The translations under genes and the position numbers were made by a program. Shown piece after piece: positions 35,662 through 48,050 of a DNA stretch of 64,000 nt. The DNA lies in the NCBI GenBank assembly GCA_029641185.1, contig JAPWGK010000013.1, forward strand, positions 1,240,001-1,304,000, in the 5' to 3' direction. The notes under the pieces are model-generated. The model was given only the letters and a program-made list of their open reading frames with translations. It made no database searches and was not told the DNA's origin. The stretch's first letter is position 1. Each line of letters starts with the position of its first letter. Origin of the DNA: Pseudofabraea citricarpa (Eukaryota; Ascomycota; Leotiomycetes; Helotiales; Dermateaceae).

Positions 35662-38600
35662 TTATAATTAAAGCTTCCTAAAATTATATTTAAATTATAA
35701 GAAAGCTAGAGAATAATTATTCTTAAGTTTAAAATCTATTATTATTATTATAACCTCTAAAATAAACTAGTAAGAAGCTAAGAAGATCTTTTTAAAAGAT
35801 TATAACTTATAGCTCGACTAATTCCTTTAATTTTATTACTAAGTTTACGTAAGGCGTATCTAAGAGCTTATAAACCTAGATATTATAAACGTAAAAAGTA
35901 TAAACGCTAACCCTTTTATATAAATACTAATTATTAATAAGCTTATTAATAAGAGAATAATACTTAATTAATAATTATACTTAGATTAAGTAATAATCGA
36001 TAAGCTTTCTAGACTAAAACCTAGCTTATTATAAGGTATTATAATTATATACGATAATATATAATATAAGCTTAATACTTAGCTAAGAATTTATATTATA
36101 AAATAAGCGAGCTAATTATATAATACGACCGAATATTATACTTTTAAGTAATAAGTTAGATAAATAGTTTCTCTTTTAATCTTAATTCTAATTAATATAA
36201 TAATTAGGGAAAAAAAAGACCTAAGCTTATAAATAATTATTTAATTACTAAAGTTATAACTTACGTCTACTAATAATAATATATTAATTATTATCTACTA
36301 AAAGTATAATATTATACTTAAATAAATAAAGAAAAATAATATAAATCTTATATAATAATATTAGGAATAACTTAGAATACTTTAATAAGCTTAGGTATAT
36401 AATATACTAGAGATATAAGACTCGCTTATAACTAGGGAGTTTCTTATAATAATATTTATAAAAATAACTTTAGAATAAGGAAAACTTTAATTAATAAAAT
36501 ATATTAGAATAAATAAGCTTAGACTCTTAGGTAAAATATTTAAGTAATATAAAAATTAGTTTTTTACTTTAATATATAAAAATTTAGTTTAATCTATAAC
36601 TAAGAGAATAATAATCTTTATTACTCTTAAAAGAAAATTAGATAATACTAGAAACTAATATATTAGCTTAACTTAATAAAAATAAAGGTAATTATATTTT
36701 TACTAAGATAAAAAAGATAAAAAATACTTCTAGAAACTCTTAATATATTTATTTCTTAAGTATACTTTTATAAGAAGCTTAGAAAAAAATCTTAGAAATC
36801 TTTCTTCTAAAAAAAAATATTATACGATCTAAGATTATTTATAGAATAAGAACTAAAGTTTAATATATAATAAGCTTACTAAAAAAGATTAAAAGACCTT
36901 AAATTTTAGAGACTTATCCTAAAAAGGAAAAGAATTTTCTAGAAGTTTTATTAATAAATACCTAAGGCTTATAAATATAATAATCTTAGACTTAAAACTT
37001 ATAATCTAATAACTAGATATAAGTATTTATATAACTATAAACTTTTTAAGCTATCTATTATCTAATAATACGCTTATTAATAATTATAAAACTATTTACT
37101 TAGTAAATAATAAGAAACTTTTAGTTCTAAGCTTATTAGTTAAAATAAACTTAAATAATATAATAAATATAAGAACTTTATATTTATTAATCTTATTTTA
37201 TAATACTAGGATTATAAAAAATATATTAGATAAAGTAAATAAAAAAGAAATAATAAATTTAGTATTTTATAATATTAAAGTAATTAAGAGATTTAATATT
37301 AATATAATATTAAAGATTTTTCTTAAGAAAGTTAAGATCTAGTACTAAGAATTTAATAACTTATTAAGATATAAGAGTAAAAAGAAGAATATATATATTA
37401 AGAAATTAAAACTTTTATTTAATATTATATTCTTAGAATATAAGTTATTTTTCTTTTATTTAAAGTTTCTTATAAATATTCTTTTAAGTATTACTAGGAT
37501 TCTTATATTTCTTATAATTAAATAAAAGATAAAACTAAGGCTTAAGAACTAAAAGAAATTCTTATATCTAAGATTAAATTCTAAATAACTTTAATATAAT
37601 AAAATAAAATATCTAAGCTTAATAATTCTAAGTATATTTATTAGATTAATTTATAATATAAAAATAAATAAGATAAAAAAAATAAAATATAAGTATTATT
37701 TTATAGCTTATATTAACTAAAGAATATTAAAGTAATTATTAGAGAAAAGATTATTTTAATTTTTCTAAAAAATTAATTAAAATTTATTTAATTTTAAATA
37801 TAAGTATAATAATTTCTCTTAGTTATTTATAATTAAAGATAAATATAATAAGAAGCTTTTTAGCTTTATACTAAGATAAAAGACTTATAAGAAGATATAT
37901 TATTTTCTTAAAAGCTTTAAAAATTAGATAAAAACTTAATAAAAGCTTTTAATTTATAAAATTAAATAAAATAATAATATATTTATAATTATAATTAAAG
38001 GTATTATTTATTACTAGTATTAGATAAAAGAAATAAGTATTAATCTTAAGCTTTTTTTAATATATATATATAAGATAAATAATAAAATAAAATAAATTAA
38101 ATAAAAAATAATTATAAGATTTATAAAAATAAAAGAAAATATAAACCTTCTAGTAAGCTTATAACTAGAAATTATATTTATAAGAATCTTCTTATATAAT
38201 ATTAGCTTACTTTAAGCTAATAATATAAAAACCTTAAATAAAATATTTAACTTTTAGTTTTATTTATACTTTTAATAATATAATCCTAAGTAAATTATTA
38301 ACTTAATAATAGATTTTTAATTTAATTAAGATAAAATTTATATATATAATTATTAGATATATCTATTAATTAAAGAATAAGAAGCTAGAAGCTTAGTAAA
38401 AGCTTTTAAAACTAAATTATAAGCTTATATTAGATATTTAGTAGAATATATTATATCTAATATTTATAAAATATAAGTTCTTATATTTAATAAAATTATT
38501 ATTATTAGAAATATTAAATTTAATAAAAATATTAGATATAATTTAAATAAAAAATAAAAGAAAAATTAATTACTTATAATTACTAGAATAATAATAAATA

Positions 38601-41041
38601 TAATTAAAATTAAAAAACCTAAGATTTAGAATATTAGATTAATACTTAGTAATCTAATTAAATAAAAAGATATAAGTCTTATAATTAAGTAAAATAAAAA
38701 GCTTATTAAAAGAAATAATAATAATACTTTTATTAATCTAAGAAATAATATTTTCGTTTCTTAAGAAATTAAATTTTAAGTAAAAGCTAAAAAGCTAATA
38801 TAAGAAATTATATTAATACTTTTAATAATTATAAAATAATAGAAAAATAATTTATTTAATCGATTTTTAGAACTTTTATCTTTTAATAATATTCTTAAAT
38901 CTAAAAATATATTAGTTTTAAGAAATAAGAATAATAATAAAATAATAAAAGTTAACTTAAATAATTTATTACTAAGAAAAATAATATCTTAAATAATTAT
39001 ATAATAAAAGGAATTATATAACTAAGTAATAAGTTAATAAAAGCTTTCTTAAAAAGAACCTAAAAGAAAAACTTTAGCTTAGCTTCTAAAACTAAAATAT
39101 AAATATAAGTATAAGAAATTTAATCTAATAATATAATCTAATAAAAGATTCTAAGATAAAAATTATAAGAGTTTTAAGAGAAATAAAAGAAATATAATAT
39201 ATTCTTTTATAAAAATAAAAGATAAGTAGCTTAAAGAAATAATAAGTTAAGCTAAATATTAATATATTAATATACTTAATAACTTTTATTATATTTATTA
39301 GCTTAATTAATTAATAAGATAAAATAAAGATTATTTTAAAATAATATATATAATAATTATTATAATATTATAAATAAAAGTCTTAAGAGTAAATATATAA
39401 ATAAATAATCTCTTAAGTAAACTCTTAAGTATTTATTAAAATAATATACTAAAAGTAGTAAAATATTAAAAGAATCTAATAAATTATTTACTTAGTATTT
39501 ATTTTAGAAATAATATAAAACTAAAGTTCTAAAACTTAAAGGATAAAAACTATTAATAAATAATTAAAATCTTAGAAATAAAAATTAAATTAATTTCTTT
39601 AAAATAAGTATTTATATATAAACTAAATTTATCTAAAATAATAATCTAATATTAATTATAAATTATAATTTAAAGTAATTTATAAGATAATAAATTAATT
39701 ATATTATCTTATATAATTACTTTTATATTATAATTATTTTAAGTAATAATAATAATTATAATATATTTTAATCTTAAGTTTAAATAATTTAATATAATTA
39801 ATATATTTATTAATATCTTAAGAGAAAAAAATAAAATTTTAGTTATTTACTTATTATCTAATAGATTTAAAATACTAGGAATATATATAAAAATCGATTA
39901 AGTATTATATAACTTAAGAGATTCTTTTATTTTATAATTTTATAAATTCTTAGTTACTTTAAAGAAACTAAATCTAATTATATATAAAAAAAACTTATAT
40001 ATTTATATAAGCCTAAAATCTAAAGTCTTAGTTATATTTTATATTAATAATATATAAGTATTATATTATAAAAATAATAAAACTAAAGCCTAAAAGATTA
40101 TTTATAAACTTAATAAAATATATAAGCTTAAAGACTTTAGAGATATAAAATAATTCCTAAGAATATATATTATTAGAGATCGAGCTTAGAAAAAGATATA
40201 ATTAGTTTATAATATATATATTAAAAAGATTATTATTAGATTTAATTTAATAAATAGAAAATACCTAAGTATTTTATTACTAATAATAAAATTTATAAAA
40301 AATATAAGATAAGCCTCTAAAGCTTAAGTTAAGAAATATTAAGAAAAAGTAAGCTTAGTATTATATATTATAATTATAATTAGATTAAACGTAGCTTTTA
40401 TAGCTTCCTAGCTCTCTTACTTTTTAATTAATCTAAATACGAAATATCTTATAACTATAAATTAGATAATTAAATATCTTTTTAAAATATATTTTCTAAT
40501 AATATAATTTAGTTATAAGCTTAATAAAATCTAAATACTAATTATATTAGATATATCTTTTATAAATAATATAAAAATATAATACTTTTTATATAATTAT
40601 ATAATCTTTTTATTTAATAATCTAATTACTTAGAAAATAATATATTAACTAAATATATTTATATTAATTATAAAAGCTAAACTTTAGGATATTAAGTTTA
40701 TAATAAAAGAAATTATAGTTTTTTAGAGGCTTTTTAAAAAATTAAGTCTAAAGATTAAAAAGCTATAAATAATCTTTTATAATAATTAATAAACGATTCG
40801 TCTAATTATTAGAGAAAATATAAGAATTATAATTAAGCTAAGATATATAAATATTTAGAATATATAATTATACTAAGAATATAATAAAAGTATTTTTAAA
40901 ATATTTTATATTCTTATAAATAATATATTAGCTAATAGTTTTATAAAAAATCTCTCTTAATATAAGTTTAAATATTTTTAAGCTTTACTTAATATATAAG
41001 ATACTTATAATAAGATAGAAAAATAATTTTAAAAAGTAAAA

Positions 41042-42940
41042 AAGTTTTTACTTTTATTTATATTTTTATTTATAAATTTCTTTTATTTAAGTAATATACT
41101 TTAAAATATAATAATAATTATTAAAATTATAATAAAAAGTATTCCTAAATAATACTTATAAGTTACTAAGCTTATACTTATATAAATAACTAAATAAAAA
41201 TAAACCGAGCTTTTAACTAAGTAAAATATTAATTATATTATTAGTTATTTTTATAAGATAAATCTTTTTTTTATTTTATTTACTAGGATTAATAAACCTA
41301 AAGTTATACTTATAATTATAAATTCCCTTAACTTATTTTAACTTATTATAATTAGTATTTAGTTCTAAAGCCTAATAAATAACTAAGTAATATTTCTTTA
41401 GATTCTAAGAGTAATAAATTAATAAAATTCTTACTTAAGAAAATATAAGAATATATCTTAGAAGAAAATTTTTTTTTCTTAAAAAATAATAATAAAACGC
41501 TTAATAAAAGATAAAATTAGATTAAGAATTAAGATATAAATATATCTAGATAAATATAATAAATAATATTTATTTTTACTAATAATCTTAAAATAATAAT
41601 TATTACTTTTATTACTTAAGATATTTTTTAAGTAACTAAGATAAGAAATTAAATATTTATTCTTAGGAATCTAAAGGATTTTCCTAAGAGATTTTATATT
41701 AAGCTTTTTAATATTAAGCTTCTAGTATCTAGAAAGCTAATTAAAATTCTTTTCTTAATAAATATAATACTTATAAAAATAATATTTATATTTAATAATA
41801 TATTAATTAAAAGTATTATTATTATTTTTATTATTATTAGATAAATTATTTAACTAAAAAAAAGTAATATTATTTAGACTCTTAAGAAGCTTAAGAGTAT
41901 TATTCTTATAAATATAAGTAGATATAAGCTAGTTTATATAATCGCGTTTATTATATAAAATAACTAGATAATAGTTAGTAATAATATAAATATTAGATAA
42001 AGATACTTATAAGAAAAAAGTAAATCTTTTAAAATAAAAAGTTTCTTATAATTAAAGTTTTTAGTTTTATTAATAAGTTACTTAAACTTATTCTTAAGAG
42101 CTAAGGAATTATACTAGAATTTCTTATATATAATAAGTATATACTTAAGATAAAAGTTACTAATTATAAACTAATAAAAGTTATCTTAAGTTAATTAAAA
42201 TCCTTAGGATATTATATTAAAGTAAAAATACTTATTAGAAATAAGCTAAATAAAAGAAAGAAATATAAAAAAATAAATTATATAAGAAATAAAAGATATA
42301 TTAGCTAGCTTAGTATTAATAGTAAAAAGCTTTATAATAAGTTACGTAAGCTTATTAGTAAATAAATCTTTAGCTTAAGAAAAATTATAAATATTTATAA
42401 CTTATAAAATAATAAGTAATTAATATAAAATATAAAAGATTATTTATATATTAAGAAAAAAAAAAGAAAAGAAATAAATCTTATAAAAATTTCTTTTATT
42501 TTATATATTTTTAATAGGTTTTTTATTTTTATCTTATAAGTAATATAAGATATCTTTAATTTACTTATTAAAAAAAGTAAATAATAAAAAGAAAAAAAAA
42601 AAAATAAAAGAAATACTTAAGCTTAATAGTATTATAATTAAGGTTAAGATTAAGATTATAAGAGAAAAGAAAGAAAAAGTTATAAAATAAGAATTTTATA
42701 AGTAAAATCCTTAATCTATAAAATAATAATTAGGTTACTCCTAATATTAGCCGAATTAAAAGAACTAAAAATAATATAAAGAAATCTCTAATTTATAAAT
42801 CTAATCTAATAATTTAGTTAATAAATAATCGTACGTAATATAATTATCTAGCTTATATTATTTACTTATTTAAGGATAATATATTAATCTTATACTCCTA
42901 AAAAGTAATACGCGTATTAAGTATAATAAATTATAAGATA
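41042..42940 (+). other. extra 3' module between RNase H and 3' LTR (unit A)
   Basis: About 1.9 kb with no counterpart in the usual Copia layout. It is present in unit B (about 43.98-45.88 kb), in element C (about 52.68-54.58 kb) and in diverged form after the RNase H of the older element (about 57.95-59.0 kb). The plus strand near 42.25-42.4 kb (and 45.18-45.35 kb) reads as a Lys/Arg-rich peptide including SKLNKRKRRKR in the unit B copy, like a nuclear localisation signal. Function unknown. Confidence 0.55.
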
Positions 42941-43137
42941 TATTATAAAATCTAGGATTAAGTAATTTATTATATAAAAGATTAAGATAACTAAGGTAAT
43001 TTACTTAATAATAAGTATTAATCTTATATAAATATACTTCTTATTATAGTCTCTCGCTTCTTTTAATTAGATAATATAAATTATACTTTTTACGCTTTCT
43101 TAATTACTTAAATTAACTTTACTTTTATTATATAATA
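42941..43137 (+). repeat. Copia LTR 2 (3' LTR of unit A), 197 bases
   Basis: Starts TATTATAAAATCTAGGATTA and ends TATAATA. Same length as the other five copies; the differences noted are mainly transitions. Confidence 0.85.
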
Positions 43138-45884
43138 TATAATTAGTTTATAACACGTATATTAAAAAGGTTATTATTAGATTTAATTTAATAGATAGAA
43201 AGTACCTAAGTATTTTATTATTAATAATAAAGTTTATAAAAAATATAAGATAAGCTTCTAAAACTTAAGTTAAAGAATATTAAGAAAAAATAAACTTAGT
43301 ATTATATATTATAATTATAATTAGACTAAATATAGCTTTTATAGTTTTCTAGCTCTCTTATTTCTTAATTAATCTGAGCGTAAAATATCTTATAACTATA
43401 AATTAGATAATTAAATATTCTTTTAGAATATACTTTCTAATAATATAATTTAGTTATAAGCTTAATAAAATCTAAATACTAATTATATTAGATATATCTT
43501 TTATAGATAATATAAAGATATAATATTTTTTATATAATTATACGATCTTTTTATTTAATAATCTAATTACTTAGAAAATAATATATTAACTAAATATATT
43601 TATATTAATTATAAAAGCTAAACTTTAGGGTATTAAGTTTATAATAAAAGAAATTATAGCTTTTTAGAAGCTTTTTAAAAAATTAAATCTAAAGATTAAA
43701 AAGCTATAAATAATCTTTTATAATAACTAATAAATAATTTATCTAATTATTAGAGAAAATATAAGAATTATAACTAAGCTAAGATATATAAATATTTAGA
43801 ATATATAATTATACTAAGAGTATAATAAAAGTATTTTTAAAGTATCTTATATTCTTATAAATAATATACTAGCTAATAGTCTTATAAAAAATCTCTCTTA
43901 ATATAAGTTTAAATATTTTCGAGTTTTACTTAATATATAAGATACTTATAATAAAATAGAAAAATAATTTTAAAAAATAAAAGAGTTTTTACTTTTATTT
44001 ATATTTTTATTTATAAATTTCTTTTATTTAAGTAAAACGCTTTAAAATATAATAATAATTATTAAAATTATAATAAGAAGCGTTCCTAAGTAATACTTAT
44101 AAGTTACTAAGCTTATACTTATATAAATAACTAAATAAAAATAAACTAAGCTTTTAACTAAGTAAAATATTAATTATATTATTAGTTATTTTTATAAGAT
44201 AAATCTTTTTTTTATCTTACTTATTAGGACTAATAAACCTAGAGTTATATTTATAATTATAAATTCCCTTAATTTATTCTAACTTATTATAATTAATATT
44301 TAGTTCTAAAGCCTAATAAATAACTAAATAATATTTTTCTAGATCCTAAGAGTAATAAATTAGTAAAATTCTTATTTAAGGAAATATAAGAATATATCTT
44401 AAAAAAAAAGAAAGTTTTTTCTTAAAAAATAATAATAAAATACTTAGTAAAAGATAAAACTAAATTAAGAATTAAGATATAAATATATCTAAATAAATAT
44501 AATAAATAATACTTACTTTTACTAATAATCTTAAAATAATAATTATTACTCTTATTACTTAAGATATTCTTTAAATAACTAAGATAAAAAATTAAATATT
44601 TATTCTTAGGAATCTAAAAAGTTTTCCTAAGAGATTTTATACTAAGCTTCTTAATATTAAGCTTCTAATATCTAGAAAGTTAATTAGAATCTTTCTCTTA
44701 ATAAATATAATACTTATAAAAATAATATTTACGTTTAATAATATATTAATTAAAAGTATTATTATTATTTTTATTATTATTAGATAAATTATCTAATTAA
44801 AAAAAAGTAATATTATTTAAACTCTTAAGAAACTTAGGAATATTACTCTTATAAGTATAAGTAAATATAAGCTAGTTTATACGATCGCGCTTATTATATA
44901 AAATAACTAAATAATAGTTAATAATAATATAAATATTAGATAAAAATACTTATAAGAGAAAAATAAATTCTTTAAAATAAAAAGCTTCTTATAATTAGAA
45001 TTATTAGTTTTATTAGTAAGTTATTTAAACTTATTCTTAAAAGCTAAGGAGTTATATTAGAATTTCTTATATATAATAAATATACGCTTAGGATAAAAGT
45101 TATTAATTATAAACTAATAAAAGCTATCTTAAATTAATTAAAATCCCTAGGATATTATATTAAAGTAAGAACGCTTATTAGAAGTAAGTTAAATAAGAGA
45201 AAAAGACGTAAAAGAATAAATTATATAAGAAATAAGAAATATATTAGCCGGCTTAGTATTAATAATAAGAAGCTTTATAATAAGTTATATAAGCTTATTA
45301 ATAGATAAATCTCTAGCTTAAGAAGAATCGTAAATATTTATAACTTATAAAATAATAAGTAACTAATATAAAATATAAAAGATTATTTATATATTAAAAA
45401 AAAGAAAAAAAAAGAAATAAATCTTATAAAAGTTTCTTTTATTTTATATATTTTTAATAGGTTTTTTATTTTTATCTTATAAATAATACGAGATATCTTT
45501 AATTTACTTATTAAAAAAAGTAAATAATAAGAAAAAAAAGAAGAAAAATAAAAGGAATACTTAAGCTTAATAATATTATAATTAAGGTTAAGGTTAAGAT
45601 TATAAGAGAAAAGAAAAAAGAAGTTATAAAGCGAGGATTTTATAAGTAAGATCCTTAATCTATAAAATAATAATTAGGTTACTCCTAATATTAGCCGAAT
45701 TAAAAGGACTAAAGATAATATAAGGAAATCTCCGATTTATAAACTCGATCTAATAATTCGGTTAATAAATAATTATATATAATATAATTATTTAGCTTAT
45801 ATTATTTACTTATTTAGGGATAATATATTAATCTTATACTTTTAGAAAGTAATACGCGTACTAAGTATAATAAATTATAAGATA

Positions 45885-46081
45885 TATTATAAAATCTAAG
45901 ATTAAGTAATTTATTATATAAAAGATTAAGATAACTAAAATAATCTACTTAGTAATAAATACTAATCTTATATAAATACGCTTTTTATTATAATCTCTCG
46001 CTTCTCCTAATAAGATAATATAAATTATATTTTTTATATTTTCTTAATTACTTAAACTAACTCTACTTTTATTATATAATA
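45885..46081 (+). repeat. Copia LTR 3 (3' LTR of unit B), 197 bases
   Basis: Starts TATTATAAAATCTAAGATTA and ends TATAATA. Followed by AATAC, not by a primer-binding site, so it is a terminal 3' LTR. Confidence 0.85.
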
Positions 46082-46086
46082 AATAC

Positions 46087-47834
46087 TAAAATAATTATAA
46101 GATAAAAGTATTACTAAGTACTCGAGTAAATATAAAATAATATAAATAATCCTTTTTATTAGTATAAGAATTAATTATAAGTATTAACTCGAGCTTAGGT
46201 ATATTATATTCTTAATATTAAAAGATTACTTATAATTAAAGACTTTCTTAATACGATTTTATATAAGCTTACCTTTAATTAAGCTAGGAATTAATTAATA
46301 AAATTCCTTAGAGCTAAGGAATTAGAAAATAAAATATACTTACTTAAAAATTATAAGAATTAATTCTTAGCCTTAGTATATAAGAACTTAATATATAAGA
46401 ATATATAAGAATAATCGATCTTTATTATTCTTAGTAAACGATCGGATAATTACTAAGGCTTATTATTATAATCGAGCTTCTAGAAGTTAAATTACTTATA
46501 TAAAAAAGTCTTTAGATATTCCTAGGCTCTAAAAGAATATTATATTATAAAGTTTACTTTTACTAGTAAAATACTTAAAAGACTTAGTAATTATAAGATT
46601 TTATTAGAGAAATACGATTAAATTAAAAATAAACTTTAAAATTTTTTTTAAGATTTTATAAGATAAACTTATTAAGAAAAATTAACTTAACTTATTATTT
46701 TTAGGAAAATTAAGTTTAAAAAAAAAAATTATTTTTATATTACCTTAAATAAATTAATATTATTTTTATTAATTTTTCTCTTATAATTAAAAAATTAAAA
46801 GAAAATATTTATTTTAATTTTAATTTTTTTATTTATCTTCTTATAAATAATATTCTCTTAGATAATTATAATTTACTTAATCTAATAAATAATAAAAATA
46901 TATTTATTACTAATACGTTTATTAAGTCTAAGCTAGATAATATAATTAAAATAAAAATATAATTATTATTTATTCTTAAGAGAAATAAAAGGCTAATTTA
47001 AAATATATTATAAGAACCTAAAAAGAAAAATACTAAAAATCTATTATTATCTAATATAATAATAATAAAAGATTTTTATATAAATATTATTTCTAAGATT
47101 TATCTTATAAATTCGAAAGTTTAATATATAAGTTTAAATTATATTTTTCGTTTTAGTTTTAAGAGAAATAATATTATACTTAAGAAATTTTATAGAAAAT
47201 TTAATTTAATATTCCTTAAATATAAGCTTATTTCTAATTATTTATCGATTTCTTAAATTATTCTCTTAAGTATATATAATATTATAATATTTCTTATAAT
47301 TACTAGAAAAATAACTTATAAGCTAAAATAAAATAAAAAATAAATAAAACCTTAGGTTAATTTAAAAGATAAATAATATATATAAGTAAAATATCTTAAT
47401 TTAAAGATTTTATAATATCTTATCTTAAATATAAGAAATATAATAATTAAAAGAATCGCTTATATAAAATATAAAAGTTATATAATTATATATATAAAAT
47501 AAATAATCTTATATTATCTAAGATATTAATAATTTCTAAGATTATTTTAGTAAATATCCTAGGATTTATTCGACTTTAATAATAAATTTAATAAATTCTT
47601 TTAGTTATTTATTATAAAAGATAAGTTTAATAAAAAAAATATTTATTTTTTTATATTACTTAAAAGAATATATATTTATATTTCTTATAATATAAGATTT
47701 TAAGATATAAGTAAAAAAAAAATATAATTTATTAATTTATATTCTTAAGTATAATAATAATATTATAATAATTTCTAATATTAGAATAACTAATTATTAG
47801 TATTAGATTATAAAAAAAAAGATTAAGTTAAAGC
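46087..47834 (+). mobile_element. older diverged Copia relative, 5' part
   Basis: Sequence between the compound insertion and element C. It does not match the internal region of A or C closely. Because element C is inserted with a TTTTA duplication, this stretch was once continuous with 54784 onward, where a diverged Copia pol follows. No LTR of its own was found. The assignment is by position, not motif. Confidence 0.45.
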
Positions 47835-47839
47835 TTTTA

Positions 47840-48036
47840 TATTATAAAATCTAGGATTAAGTAATTTATTATATAAGAGATTAAAATAACTAAGATAATC
47901 TACTTAATAATAAGTATTATTTTTATATAAATATATTCTTTCTTATAATCTCTTATTTCTTCTAATTAAATAATATAAATTATACTTTCTACGCTTTCTT
48001 AATTACTTAAACTAATTTTACTTTTATTATATAATA
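47840..48036 (+). repeat. Copia LTR 4 (5' LTR of C), 197 bases
   Basis: Starts TATTATAAAATCTAGGATTA and ends ATAATA, followed by the primer-binding site. Preceded by TTTTA. Confidence 0.85.
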
Positions 48037-48050
48037 GTTATAAGCCCGGC
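48037..48050 (+). other. Copia primer-binding site (element C)
   Basis: GTTATAAGCCCGGC. It differs from the complement of an initiator tRNA-Met anticodon arm by a single TG-to-TA change, the expected RIP product. Confidence 0.65.

Larger units (their letters stand above)
35451..46081 (+). mobile_element. compound Ty1/Copia insertion: LTR-internal-LTR-truncated internal-LTR
   Basis: Unit A runs 35451-43137 with 197-base LTRs at both ends and a 7.3 kb internal region. Unit B follows directly: its internal part starts in the sequence equivalent to about 40195 of unit A (after the reverse transcriptase motif) and runs to a third LTR at 45885-46081. The flanks AATAT (35446-35450) and AATAC (46082-46086) match except for one transition, so the whole array looks like one insertion with a 5-base target duplication. 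In unit A the frame around 40037-40053 reads FYINNI, which fits a RIP-mutated FYVDDI of Copia reverse transcriptase; RNase H-like sequence follows to about 41.0 kb. All frames are destroyed by RIP-type stops. Confidence 0.8.
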
